Assembly: GCF_003031675.1 (NCBI RefSeq)
Contig: NZ_PYWX01000030.1
Coordinates: 49,330 to 113,329 of the forward strand
Length of the DNA stretch: 64,000 nucleotides
DNA from: Pseudomonas palleroniana
GTDB lineage: Bacteria; Pseudomonadota; Gammaproteobacteria; Pseudomonadales; Pseudomonadaceae
Direction: 5' to 3'
Shown here one piece after another: positions 9,871 through 18,294 of the stretch (the stretch's first letter is position 1; each line of letters opens with the position of its first letter). The notes under the pieces were generated by a model that worked only from the letters and a program-made list of their open reading frames with translations, had not been told where the DNA came from and made no database searches. The position numbers and the translations under genes are program-made.

Positions 9871-10965
9871 TTGAGTATTTTTGGATTGAACGCACTCTCG
9901 CCCTGGAGCCTGGCTGAACTGATCAGCGGCCTGCTGCTGCTGATCGTCGGTGCCGAAATCCTGGTGCGGGCCGCCGTGCGCCTGGCCGCCAGCCTCAAGG
10001 TACGGCCGCTGATCATCGGCTTGAGTATCGTCGCCTTCGGCAGCAGCGCGCCGCAGATGACCGTCAGCCTGCAAGCCACCCTGGCCGGCAACACCGATAT
10101 TGCCGTGGGCAGCGTGATCGGCAGCAGCATCTTCAACATCCTGGTGACCCTGGGTTTGTCCGCCCTGGTCATTCCATTGCGAGTGTCACGACAATTGGTT
10201 CGCCTGGACATCCCGGTCATGATCCTCGCCGGGCTGCTGGTCTTTGCCCTGGCGGCCAACGAAGCGCTGACACCCTTCGATGGCCTGCTGCTGCTCGCCG
10301 CCCTGGCGGGCTATCTGGGCCTGTTGCATTACCAGACCCGCCACTCACGCCGCCCACGTACACGGGATACCGTGGCCAAAGCGCCTTGGCTGAGTAGCGT
10401 ATTGCTGATGCTGGGCGGGTTCCTGGTGCTGGTGCTGGCCGGGCATTTGCTGCTGGGCGCGGCGGTGGATGTGGCCGGTGACCTGGGCCTGTCGGAACGC
10501 ATCATCGGCCTCACGCTGATCGGCGTCGGTACTTCTCTGCCGTGCCTGGCCACCTCGTTGATTGCAGCCCTGCGTGGCGAGCGGGAAATAGCCGTGGGCA
10601 ACGTGATTGGCAGCAATTTGTTCAACCTGCTGGGCGTACTGGGTTTTACGGCGTTGATCGCACCGTCGCCACTGTCGGTGTCACCCAACGCCCTGGACTT
10701 CGACCTGCCGGTGATGCTCGGCGCAATCACCCTGTGCTTGCCGGTGTTCTATACCGGTTACCGCGTCACTCGCGCCGAAGGCCTGGTGCTGCTGGGGCTG
10801 TACCTTGCGTATGGCCTGCATGTGATGGCGTTCACCACCGGCATGCCCCTGGCCAATAAGCTCGAACAATTGATGCTGTACTACGTTCTGCCGGTGCTGG
10901 TGGCGTTGCTGTTGTTCACATCGCTACGGGCCTGGCGTCGTCAACACAAGAGGGAATCGCAATGA
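9871..10965 (+). CDS. CaCA-family calcium/sodium antiporter
   Basis: A 364-residue inner-membrane antiporter with two inverted halves, each with the alpha-repeat motif: VAFGSSAPQMTVSLQATLAGNTDIAVGSVIGSSIFNIL split over residues 48-92, and VGTSLPCLATSLIAALRGE followed by VGNVIGSNLFNLLGVLG in the second half. About ten membrane segments with a basic central loop (QTRHSRRPRTRD). Closest to E. coli YrbG; it exports Ca2+ (or another divalent cation) against Na+ or H+. Start is TTG 9871. The first alpha-repeat has APQ where APE is typical. The end overlaps the next gene by 4 bases. Confidence 0.9.
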   Translation: MSIFGLNALSPWSLAELISGLLLLIVGAEILVRAAVRLAASLKVRPLIIGLSIVAFGSSAPQMTVSLQATLAGNTDIAVGSVIGSSIFNILVTLGLSALVIPLRVSRQLVRLDIPVMILAGLLVFALAANEALTPFDGLLLLAALAGYLGLLHYQTRHSRRPRTRDTVAKAPWLSSVLLMLGGFLVLVLAGHLLLGAAVDVAGDLGLSERIIGLTLIGVGTSLPCLATSLIAALRGEREIAVGNVIGSNLFNLLGVLGFTALIAPSPLSVSPNALDFDLPVMLGAITLCLPVFYTGYRVTRAEGLVLLGLYLAYGLHVMAFTTGMPLANKLEQLMLYYVLPVLVALLLFTSLRAWRRQHKRESQ

Positions 10966-11342
10966 CCGATCAGAAAAAGCCCGGGGTTGAAATGCGTCGC
11001 CAAGTCATGGGCGACGCGTTCGTCGAACGCGCCCTGGGCAATGCCACCGAGTTCACCCAACCGTTGCAGGATTTCGTCAACGAGCACGCGTGGGGCAGCG
11101 TGTGGAATCGCGAAGGCTTGCCCCTGAAGACGCGCAGCCTGATCACCCTCGCCGCCCTGACCGCGCTCAAATGCCCGCAAGAGCTCAAAGGCCATGTGCG
11201 GGGCGCACTGAATAATGGCTGCACCGTCGAAGAAATTCGCGAAGCGCTGCTGCATTGCGCGGTGTATGCCGGGGTGCCGGCGGCGATCGATGCGTTTCGT
11301 GCGGCCCAGGAAGTCATCGACAGCTACCAGAAGGAAGGTTAG
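10962..11342 (+). CDS. Carboxymuconolactone decarboxylase family protein (PcaC-like)
   Basis: A 126-residue all-helical protein of the CMD/AhpD superfamily, size and sequence near 4-carboxymuconolactone decarboxylase: FVNEHAWGSVWNREGLPLKTRSL, ALKCPQELKGHVRGALNNGCTVEEI and HCAVYAGVPAAIDAFRAAQEV. There is no CxxC peroxidase pair, so AhpD-type activity is unlikely. No other protocatechuate genes are nearby, so the substrate may not be carboxymuconolactone. The ATGA overlap with the antiporter gene implies coupled translation. The stop overlaps tail-to-tail with the AEC transporter gene. Confidence 0.88.
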   Translation: MTDQKKPGVEMRRQVMGDAFVERALGNATEFTQPLQDFVNEHAWGSVWNREGLPLKTRSLITLAALTALKCPQELKGHVRGALNNGCTVEEIREALLHCAVYAGVPAAIDAFRAAQEVIDSYQKEG

Positions 11343-12280
11343 ATCCAGCCGCCTGCCTGCAACACAAAGATCCCGATATTCGTGGTCACCGCCGCCATCA
11401 GCGTGGTGATCACGATAATCGCCGCCGCCAGTTCATGATTACCCTCGGCCGCCCTGGCCATCACGAAACTCGCAGCGGCCGTCGGCGCGCCGAAGTACAG
11501 AAACAGAATGCCCAGCTCCGGCCCCCGGAAGCCCAGCAACCAGGCGCCCAGCGTCGCCACCAGCGGCAAGCCGAGCATCTTTACCAGGCTGGCGCTGAGC
11601 GCCATGTTGCCACTCTTGCGCAGCGCTGCCAGCGACAAGGTGCCACCGATGCAGATCAACGCCAGCGGCAGGGTCATGTCCGCCAAATACCGGGCGCAAG
11701 ACTCCAGCCAACCCGGCAGGCCGATCTTGAACATCGCAAACGGCGCGGCCGCAATCACGCTGATGATCAACGGGTTGGCCAGCACACTTTTGCAGATACT
11801 CCACGGGTCGGACTTGATCACCGGGCTATACACCGCCAGCACGATGGTCGACAGCGTGTTGTAGAACAGGATCACCAACGCCGCGAGGATAGCGCCCAGG
11901 GAAATGCCGTAGTCACCGTACATGCTGGCTGCCAGCGCCAGGCCGATGACCCCGTTGTTGCCGCGAAACGCACCCTGGGTATAAATGCCCCGATCTTCAC
12001 GCGGGCAACGAACAATCGCCCAACCCCAGGCCAATGCAAAGCTGAGCAAGGTGGCAACGGCAAAGTAGATCAGCAAACCCGGCTTGAGCGCCGAATGCAG
12101 GTCGGCATGCAGGATGCCCAGGAACAGCAGCGCCGGCATGGTGACGTTGAACACCAGGGACGAGGCCGTGTGGATAAAGTTGTCGTTGATCCAGTTGATG
12201 CGCTTGAGCAGCACACCGAGGAACAGCATGGCAAACACCGGCGCCGTGATGGTGAGAGTGGTGAAGAAAATAGCCAGCAT
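11339..12280 (-). CDS. AEC-family transporter (auxin efflux carrier / malonate permease type)
   Basis: A 313-residue inner-membrane protein with about ten membrane helices and the AEC signature in both halves: FNVTMPALLFLGIL, GAFRGNNGVIGLALAASMYG, ICIGGTLSLAALRKSG and GAPTAAASFVMARAAEG. Bacterial members move organic acids such as malonate or malate; the substrate cannot be told from sequence. It is transcribed leftward, its promoter lies in the repeat-rich 12281-12624 region, and its stop overlaps that of the convergent CMD-family gene. Confidence 0.9.
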   Translation of the reverse strand: MLAIFFTTLTITAPVFAMLFLGVLLKRINWINDNFIHTASSLVFNVTMPALLFLGILHADLHSALKPGLLIYFAVATLLSFALAWGWAIVRCPREDRGIYTQGAFRGNNGVIGLALAASMYGDYGISLGAILAALVILFYNTLSTIVLAVYSPVIKSDPWSICKSVLANPLIISVIAAAPFAMFKIGLPGWLESCARYLADMTLPLALICIGGTLSLAALRKSGNMALSASLVKMLGLPLVATLGAWLLGFRGPELGILFLYFGAPTAAASFVMARAAEGNHELAAAIIVITTLMAAVTTNIGIFVLQAGGWI

Positions 12281-12350
12281 GCCGGGGAGAACCTTGGTCG
12301 ACGTCGTCAGGTAGCCAATGATAAGCCACCACAGGCCACCCCGTCCGGTT

Positions 12351-12615
12351 GTAGTGAGCGGGCTCGCCCCGCGCTGGGTGGCGCAGCCGCCCCAACGAGC
12401 CCTCCCAAGACGCTTCAGAAAGACCGAGGCGCCTGGGTTGAGGGCGAGGCACGCCCTAATACCAGCCAGTCAAGGCTTAACGCTGTCACTGTGGGAGGGG
12501 GCTTGCTCCCGATGGGCTGCGAAGCGGCCCTAATCCCAAGCGCTTCGGTCTTTCTGAAACACCGCGGCGATTGGGGCGGCTTTGCCGCCCAGCGCGGGGC
12601 AAGCCCGCTCACTAC
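12351..12615. repeat. Long inverted repeat (arms about 80-90 bp) enclosing a single REP
   Basis: Left arm 12351-12439 begins GTAGTGAGCGGGCTCGCCCC. Right arm 12535-12615 read on the minus strand begins GTAGTGAGCGGGCTTGCCCC. The arms stay alignable through CAGAAAGACCGA(G/A)GCGC and end at CCTGGG/CTTGGG. A REP (GTGGGAGGGGGCTTGCTCCC, 12491-12510) lies in the spacer. It fills most of the 344-base gap between the garD stop and the AEC gene start. The paired arms could form a very long hairpin in RNA. No open frame is supported here. Confidence 0.85.
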
Positions 12616-12624
12616 AAGGCAAGT

Positions 12625-14178
12625 TCAGGTGATAGGCGCAGGATTGAACAGGGTGATGTCGTTATGCAGCTTATGCCGTTCGGCCCACGTCTGCTTCTTG
12701 CCGCTGGCCACGTCCAGGTAGAATTGAAACAACTCCCAGCCCAATTCCTCGATACTCGCGCGCCCTGTGGCAATGCGCCCGGCGTCGATATCGATGAGAT
12801 CCGGCCAGCGCTGCGCCAACTCCGTGCGCGTCGACACTTTCACCACGGGCGCCATCGCCAGCCCATACGGCGTGCCACGCCCGGTGGTGAACACATGCAG
12901 GTTCATTCCCGCCGCCAGTTGCAAGGTGCCACACACAAAATCACTAGCCGGCGTGGCGCAAAAAATCAGACCCTTGCCCTTGAATCGCTCGCCGGGGCCA
13001 AGCACGCCATTGATCGCACTGCTGCCGGATTTGACGATAGACCCCAAAGACTTCTCGACAATGTTCGACAACCCGCCCTTCTTATTGCCTGGCGTGGTAT
13101 TGGCGCTGCGATCCGCCTCGCCCTTGGCCAGGTAACGGTCGTACCAGTCCATTTCCCTGACCAGCTCCCGAGCAACGTCCTCGCTCTGTGCGCGAGAAGT
13201 CAGCAGGTAGATGGCGTCTCGGACTTCAGTCACTTCGGAAAACATCACCGTCGCCCCGGCCCGCAACAGCAAGTCCGAGGCGTACCCCAGCGCCGGGTTG
13301 GCGGTGATGCCGGAAAACGCATCACTGCCCCCGCATTGCATCCCCAGGATCAGCTCAGAGGCCGGCACGGTTTCACGACGACGCTGGTCGAGCTTCTTCA
13401 AGCGGGTTTCGGCCAGCGCCATGATCTGCTCGATCATTTCAGTGAAGCCGTGGCTGGCGTCCTGCAGGCGGTACAACCATGGCTCGCTCAGGTCGACGGA
13501 ACTGTCGTGCTCATGCATCACTTGCCCGGCCTGCAATTTCTCGCAACCCAGGCTGATCACCAGCGCTTCGCCCCCCAGGTTGGGGTTGCGTGCCAGGTTG
13601 CGCACCGTGCGGATCGGGATATAGGCATCCGTCGCGGTGATCGCCACGCCGCAGCCGTAGCTGTGGGTGAGCGCCACCACGTCGTCAACGTGCGGATACT
13701 TGGGCAGCAATTCGTCCTTGATGCGCTTGACCGCATGATCCAGCACGCCCGTGACGCACTGCACCGTGGTGGTGATACCGAGGATATTGCGCGTCCCCAC
13801 GGTACCATCGGCGTTGCGATAGCCCTCGAACGTAAAGCCCTCCAACGGCGCCTGGGTTTGCGGGACCTCGGTGGACAGCGGCAAGCTGTCCAGCGGTGGC
13901 GCGGTGGGCATGCGCAGTTGATCTTCCTGCACCCAACTGCCACGTGGAATCGGCGCCAAGGCATACCCGATGGTCTGGCCATAACGAATGATCCGACCGC
14001 CTTCGGGAATATCTTCCAGGGTCACCTTGTGGCTCTGGGGAATAAACTCCAGCGTCACCAGGCCGTCCGCAAACTCGGTCCCGGCCGGTACCCCCTGATC
14101 GTTGACCACGATCACCACGTTGTCGCGCTCGTGCAAACGAATCGAGCGCGGCGAATCGGCATGTTCAATCAATTGCAT
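12625..14178 (-). CDS. garD: Galactarate dehydratase
   Basis: A 517-residue UxaA-family hydro-lyase that converts D-galactarate to 5-dehydro-4-deoxy-D-glucarate, an iron-dependent cytosolic enzyme. Seen: N-terminal SAF-type domain (residues 1-90, [20 protein letters not shown]), then the catalytic UxaA region with [42 protein letters not shown] and [20 protein letters not shown], whose cysteines and histidines are the expected metal ligands. ATG 14176-14178 is preferred because GAGGGG sits 7 bases upstream; GTG 14179-14181 is directly before it. Last gene of the leftward operon, 11 bases after garP. Confidence 0.96.
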   Translation of the reverse strand: MQLIEHADSPRSIRLHERDNVVIVVNDQGVPAGTEFADGLVTLEFIPQSHKVTLEDIPEGGRIIRYGQTIGYALAPIPRGSWVQEDQLRMPTAPPLDSLPLSTEVPQTQAPLEGFTFEGYRNADGTVGTRNILGITTTVQCVTGVLDHAVKRIKDELLPKYPHVDDVVALTHSYGCGVAITATDAYIPIRTVRNLARNPNLGGEALVISLGCEKLQAGQVMHEHDSSVDLSEPWLYRLQDASHGFTEMIEQIMALAETRLKKLDQRRRETVPASELILGMQCGGSDAFSGITANPALGYASDLLLRAGATVMFSEVTEVRDAIYLLTSRAQSEDVARELVREMDWYDRYLAKGEADRSANTTPGNKKGGLSNIVEKSLGSIVKSGSSAINGVLGPGERFKGKGLIFCATPASDFVCGTLQLAAGMNLHVFTTGRGTPYGLAMAPVVKVSTRTELAQRWPDLIDIDAGRIATGRASIEELGWELFQFYLDVASGKKQTWAERHKLHNDITLFNPAPIT

Positions 14179-14189
14179 CACACGGCCCC

Positions 14190-15554
14190 TCAGGAATGCG
14201 CTTCGGACAGATGGGTCAGCTCAGGCCCCTTGCTTGGAGGCTCTTTGAGTACTACACGCTTGATCGGGCCAACGATGACCAGGTAGCTGAACACCGCCAC
14301 CAGCGCGTTGGCGCCGACAAACACCAGGGCCCACTTGAACGAGCCGGTGGTGCTGATGATGTAACCGATGACGATCGGCGTGGTGATCGACGCGAGGTTA
14401 CCGAAGGTATTGAACAAGCCGCCACTGAGGCCGGCGATCTGTTTCGGCGAGGTGTCGGACACCACCGCCCACCCCAGTGCGCCAACGCCCTTGCCGAAGA
14501 ACGCGAGGGCCATGAAGCCGACCACCATCCATTCGATATCCACGTAGTTGCAGGCCACGATACTGCTGGAAATCAACAGCCCGCCAATGATCGGCGCCTT
14601 GCGCGCGAAGGTCAGCGAATGGCCCCTGCGCAGCAGGTAATCGGAAATCACCCCACCGAGCACGCCGCCGATAAACCCGCAGATCGCCGGCAACGACGCA
14701 ATGAAGCCGGCCTTGAGGATGGTCATGCCACGGTCCTGCACCAGGTACACCGGGAACCAGGTGAGGAAGAAGTACGTGATGCCGTTTATGCAATATTGGC
14801 CCAGGTACACGCCGAGCATCATGCGATTGGTCAGTAACTGGCGGATGTAATTCCACTTCGGGCCGTCGGTTTTCTTGCCTTTGCCTTTATCCTGATCCAT
14901 ATCGACCATCGCACCATTGGTCGCGATGTGATTGAACTCGGCTTCGTTGATCATCGGGTGCTGGCGCGGGCTGTGGATCACTTTGAGCCAGATCAGCGAA
15001 AACAGAATGCCGATCACGCCCATCACGATAAACACGTGCTGCCAGCCGAAGGTGAAGACGATCCAGCCCATCAGCGGCGCAAACAGCACCGTGGCGAAGT
15101 ACTGCGCCGAGTTGAAGATCGCCGACGCCGTACCGCGCTCCGCCGTAGGAAACCACGCTGCGACAATACGGGCATTTCCGGGAAACGACGGTGCCTCAGC
15201 CAGGCCCACCAGAAAGCGCAGCATGAACAACGCGACCACTGCGGTGGAAACCCCGAACTCACCGACATAGCCTTGCAGCACGGTGAACAAAGACCAGGTG
15301 AAGATGCTCAAGGCATAGATTTTTTTCGAGCCGAACCGGTCCAGCAGCCAGCCACCGGGAATTTGCCCAGCCACGTAGGCCCAACCGAATGCGGAGAAGA
15401 TGTAACCGAGGGTGACCGCGTCGATACCGAGGTCTTTTTGCAGGCTGGAGCCTGCGATGGCGATAGTGGCCCGGTCGGCATAGTTGATCGTCGTCACCAG
15501 AAACAGCATGAGCAGGATCAAATAGCGGACGTGGGTCGGCTTGGTCGCTTGCAT
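14190..15554 (-). CDS. garP: MFS galactarate/glucarate permease
   Basis: A 454-residue, 12-helix major facilitator of the anion:cation symporter family. Nearly every landmark matches recalled E. coli GarP/Gud[93 protein letters not shown]. It imports galactarate or glucarate with protons. In one operon with garD, the semialdehyde dehydrogenase and kdgD. garD being the only dehydratase here argues for galactarate as the main substrate. Confidence 0.95.
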   Translation of the reverse strand: MQATKPTHVRYLILLMLFLVTTINYADRATIAIAGSSLQKDLGIDAVTLGYIFSAFGWAYVAGQIPGGWLLDRFGSKKIYALSIFTWSLFTVLQGYVGEFGVSTAVVALFMLRFLVGLAEAPSFPGNARIVAAWFPTAERGTASAIFNSAQYFATVLFAPLMGWIVFTFGWQHVFIVMGVIGILFSLIWLKVIHSPRQHPMINEAEFNHIATNGAMVDMDQDKGKGKKTDGPKWNYIRQLLTNRMMLGVYLGQYCINGITYFFLTWFPVYLVQDRGMTILKAGFIASLPAICGFIGGVLGGVISDYLLRRGHSLTFARKAPIIGGLLISSSIVACNYVDIEWMVVGFMALAFFGKGVGALGWAVVSDTSPKQIAGLSGGLFNTFGNLASITTPIVIGYIISTTGSFKWALVFVGANALVAVFSYLVIVGPIKRVVLKEPPSKGPELTHLSEAHS

Positions 15555-15609
15555 GAAGAAGTACTCCCACTAATTATTTTTTTTGCGGGTAATCATTTCT
15601 GTGTTGAAG

Positions 15610-15638
15610 GTAGGAGCCGGCAGGCAACCGGCTCCTAC
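15610..15638 (-). terminator. Hairpin between the aldehyde dehydrogenase gene and garP
   Basis: Perfect 11-bp inverted repeat GTAGGAGCCGG/CCGGCTCCTAC with a 7-base loop, 12 bases past the dehydrogenase stop. No U-run follows on either strand, so it is more likely an mRNA-processing or stabilising hairpin, or a short repetitive element, than a strong intrinsic terminator. Confidence 0.5.
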
Positions 15639-15650
15639 GACGGGCGCGTC

Positions 15651-17096
15651 CTACGACCCGATGTAGCTGGTTTTCACCACGGTGTAGAACTCTTGTGCAT
15701 AACGACCTTGCTCACGCGAACCATAGGACGAGCCCTTACGGCCACCGAACGGCACGTGGTAATCCACACCCGCGGTCGGCAGGTTGACCATGACCATCCC
15801 GGCCTGGGAGTGGCGCTTGAAGTGGTTGGCGTATTTCAGCGACGTGGTGGCAATACCGGCCGACAAACCGAATTCGGTGTCATTGGCCATCGCCAACGCC
15901 GCCTCGTAGTCCGCCACGCGGACCACGTTGGCCACCGGACCGAAGATCTCCTCACGACTGATGCGCATGGCGGCTTCGCTGTCGGCAAACAACGTCGGCG
16001 CCAGGTAGTAGCCTTCGGTGTCACAGGTCACCAGGCCGCCGCCACTGACCAGCCGAGCGCCTTCGCTTTGGCCGATGTCGATGTATTTCAGATCCTGGTC
16101 CAACTGGGCCTGGGACACGACCGGACCAATATCGGTGCCGCTTTTCAGCGCGTGACCGACAGTGATAGAGCGCATGCGCTCGGCCATGGCCGCGACGAAC
16201 CGGTCGTGGATGCCGGCCGTGACAATCAAGCGACTGGATGCGGTGCAACGCTGGCCGGTGGAGTAGAACGCACTTTGTACCGACAGCTCGACAGCCTGCT
16301 TGAGGTCGGCATCATCGAGGATGATCTGCGGGTTCTTGCCGCCCATTTCCAACTGCACTTTGGCCTGGCGCGACACACAGCTCACGGCGATCTGACGACC
16401 CACGCCCACCGAGCCGGTGAAGCTGATGCCATCGACTTTCGGGCTGTTGACCAACACATCGCCGACCACACGACCGCTGCCCATCACCAGGTTGAACACA
16501 CCGGCCGGGAAACCGGCGCGAGAAATGATTTCCGCCAGGGCCCAGGCACAGCCCGGCACCAGCTCGGCGGGCTTGATCACCACGCAGTTACCGTAGGCCA
16601 GGGCCGGGGCGATTTTCCAGGCGGGGATGGCAATCGGGAAGTTCCACGGCGTGATCAAGCCGACCACACCCAGCGCTTCGCGGGTCACTTCAACGTGGAC
16701 GCCAGGGCGCACCGACGGCACATAATCGCCGGACAGACGCAGGCATTCACCGGCGAAAAACTTGAAAATGTTACCTGCACGCGTCACTTCGCCAATGGCT
16801 TCGGGCAGGGTCTTGCCCTCTTCCCGGGCCAGCAGGGTGCCCAGCTCTTCACGGCGGGCGAGGATTTCGCTGCCGACTTTATCCAGCGCATCGTGACGCG
16901 TCTGGATACCGGACGTCGACCAGGCTGGGAACGCGGCGCGGGCGGCATCGATAGCGGCGTTGACCTGGGCGACGTCAGCCTTGGCGTATTCGCCGATGAC
17001 ATCGGACAACTCCGACGGGTTGAGATTGACGCAGTAGTCGGTACCGGCCACCCACTCGCCGTTGATGTAGTTTTCAAAACGCTTGGCTTGGGACAC
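15651..17096 (-). CDS. 2,5-dioxovalerate (alpha-ketoglutarate semialdehyde) dehydrogenase
   Basis: A 481-residue NAD(P)-dependent aldehyde dehydrogenase. Seen: the PWNFPI motif (GLITPWNFPIAIPAWKIAPA), FTGSVGVGRQ cofactor turn, general-base region LEMGGKNPQIIL (Glu about 254) and catalytic Cys in FYSTGQRCTASSRL (about 288). It oxidises 2,5-dioxopentanoate, the product of KdgD, to 2-oxoglutarate. That substrate is inferred from its place between kdgD and garP; the family alone would also allow succinate-semialdehyde or similar. ATG 17094-17096. Confidence 0.92.
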   Translation of the reverse strand: MSQAKRFENYINGEWVAGTDYCVNLNPSELSDVIGEYAKADVAQVNAAIDAARAAFPAWSTSGIQTRHDALDKVGSEILARREELGTLLAREEGKTLPEAIGEVTRAGNIFKFFAGECLRLSGDYVPSVRPGVHVEVTREALGVVGLITPWNFPIAIPAWKIAPALAYGNCVVIKPAELVPGCAWALAEIISRAGFPAGVFNLVMGSGRVVGDVLVNSPKVDGISFTGSVGVGRQIAVSCVSRQAKVQLEMGGKNPQIILDDADLKQAVELSVQSAFYSTGQRCTASSRLIVTAGIHDRFVAAMAERMRSITVGHALKSGTDIGPVVSQAQLDQDLKYIDIGQSEGARLVSGGGLVTCDTEGYYLAPTLFADSEAAMRISREEIFGPVANVVRVADYEAALAMANDTEFGLSAGIATTSLKYANHFKRHSQAGMVMVNLPTAGVDYHVPFGGRKGSSYGSREQGRYAQEFYTVVKTSYIGS

Positions 17097-17111
17097 AAAT
17101 CTTCTCCTGAC

Positions 17112-17141
17112 GCAAAAGGCCGCTGATTGCTCAGCGGCCTT
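17112..17141 (-). terminator. Terminator-like hairpin downstream of kdgD
   Basis: Inverted repeat AAGGCCGCTGA/TCAGCGGCCTT (17116-17126 and 17131-17141, loop 4). On the leftward transcript it is followed by TTTTGCG. It sits just after the kdgD stop and just before the dehydrogenase ATG, so it may attenuate the distal genes rather than end the operon. Confidence 0.7.
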
Positions 17142-17150
17142 GTTGATAAG

Positions 17151-18062
17151 TTACTGCGGACCTTGCTGGTCGATCAGCGCCGCCAGGGCTTCGTATTCTT
17201 CCGGCAGCAAGTCGGTCAACGGGGTACGGACCGGGCCTGCGTCATAGCCGGCGATCTTGGCGCCGGCCTTGACGATGCTCACGGCATAACCCGCCTTGCG
17301 GTTACGGATATCGAGGTAAGGCAGGAAGAAATTGTCGATGATTTTGGCGACCGTGGCGTGATCGTCCTTGGCAATCGCGTGATAGAAGTCCATCGCGGTT
17401 TTCGGGATGAAGTTGAACACCGCCGAGGAGTACACCGGAACGCCCAGGGCCTTGTAGGCAGCGGCGTAAACCTCTGCAGTCGGCAGGCCGCCGAGGTAGC
17501 TGAATCGGTCACCCAGACGACGGCGGATCGACACCATCAACTCGATGTCACCCAAGCCGTCCTTGTAGCCGATCAGGTTCGGGCAACGTTCCGCCAGGCG
17601 CTCCAGCAATGGCGCAGTCAGGCGGCAGACGTTGCGGTTGTAGACCACTACGCCGATCTTGACCGATTTACACACCGCCTCAACGTGGGCGGCAACCCCG
17701 TCCTGGCTGGCTTCGGTGAGGTAGTGCGGCAGTAGCAACAAGCCTTTGGCGCCGAGGCGTTCGGCTTCCTGGGCGTACTCGATCGCCTGGCGGGTCGAAC
17801 CGCCCACACCGGCGAGGATTGGCACGCTGCTGGCGCAGGTATCAACAGCGGTTTTCACCACTTGGGAATATTCGCTGGCGGCCAGGGAGAAAAACTCACC
17901 GGTACCGCCGGCGGCGAACAACGCCGTCGCACCGTAGGGGGCCAGCCATTCGAGGCGCTTGATGTAGCCCGCCTGGTGGAAGTCACCCTGGGCGTTGAAA
18001 TCGGTCACCGGAAAAGACAGCAGACCGTGGGAAAGGATGGACTTCAGTTCTTGTGGATTCAT
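17151..18062 (-). CDS. kdgD: 5-dehydro-4-deoxyglucarate dehydratase
   Basis: A 303-residue TIM-barrel enzyme of the DHDPS/NAL class I aldolase superfamily. It dehydrates and decarboxylates 5-dehydro-4-deoxy-D-glucarate to 2,5-dioxopentanoate. Seen: [27 protein letters not shown] (the GTGE substrate-carboxylate loop), the catalytic tyrosine in VVVYNRN and the Schiff-base lysine in [15 protein letters not shown] 18060-18062 gives the conserved start [20 protein letters not shown]; an upstream in-frame ATG adds 25 unconserved residues. First gene of the leftward galactarate operon, with an inverted-repeat operator candidate 56 bases upstream. Confidence 0.96.
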   Translation of the reverse strand: MNPQELKSILSHGLLSFPVTDFNAQGDFHQAGYIKRLEWLAPYGATALFAAGGTGEFFSLAASEYSQVVKTAVDTCASSVPILAGVGGSTRQAIEYAQEAERLGAKGLLLLPHYLTEASQDGVAAHVEAVCKSVKIGVVVYNRNVCRLTAPLLERLAERCPNLIGYKDGLGDIELMVSIRRRLGDRFSYLGGLPTAEVYAAAYKALGVPVYSSAVFNFIPKTAMDFYHAIAKDDHATVAKIIDNFFLPYLDIRNRKAGYAVSIVKAGAKIAGYDAGPVRTPLTDLLPEEYEALAALIDQQGPQ

Positions 18063-18117
18063 TATTCGAACACCCTGGGCAAAGACTTCATGTGAAAGGT
18101 ATTGTTGGTTTTCGTGA

Positions 18118-18137
18118 TGTCGTACGTCATCGTACAA
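18118..18137 (-). promoter_or_regulatory. Candidate GntR/FCD operator upstream of kdgD
   Basis: The leftward strand reads TTGTACGATGACGTACGACA, an inverted repeat (GTACG/CGTAC around 4 bases) of the kind FCD-subfamily GntR regulators bind. A matching half, TTGTACGATCA, lies upstream of the regulator gene at 20254-20264. Shared sequence suggests one regulator controls both. Inference from pattern; no binding data. Confidence 0.5.
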
Positions 18138-18203
18138 CTATAAATAAATTCGTCAACCGCAATTCATCAGGCTGCAGTGCGCGGGGTGTCTGGACGAGCC
18201 TTC

Positions 18204-18231
18204 TTGACGTAGGAAAATTTTCCTCTATCTT
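18204..18231 (+). promoter_or_regulatory. Candidate sigma-70 promoter of the phospholipase-like gene
   Basis: TTGACG (18204-18209) and TATCTT (18226-18231) are 16 bases apart, giving a predicted start near 18238, directly before the LexA-type box. A perfect 14-base palindrome AGGAAAATTTTCCT (18211-18224) lies in the spacer. Prediction by eye. Confidence 0.4.
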
Positions 18232-18239
18232 CAAATTAA

Positions 18240-18255
18240 CTGTATATACATACAG
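18240..18255. promoter_or_regulatory. LexA (SOS) box
   Basis: CTGTATATACATACAG matches the gamma-proteobacterial LexA consensus CTG-N10-CAG with an alternating TA core and only one asymmetric position in its half-sites. It overlaps the predicted transcription start of the 18295-19449 gene, 40 bases before its ATG, a normal place for repression by LexA. Confidence 0.7.
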
Positions 18256-18294
18256 TTATCAAGGAAGATTCCTACGACATAGCAAGGAGCTAAC

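Noticed and set aside
12281..12624. Small coding regions in the repeat-filled gap before the AEC gene
   Set aside because: All short frames run through the inverted repeat and REP, without ribosome sites or recognisable sequence.
14928..17126. 732-residue open frame on the plus strand opposite the dehydrogenase and garP genes
   Set aside because: It mirrors highly conserved genes on the other strand, has Arg/His/Gln-rich composition typical of antisense frames in GC-rich DNA, and no recognisable domain.
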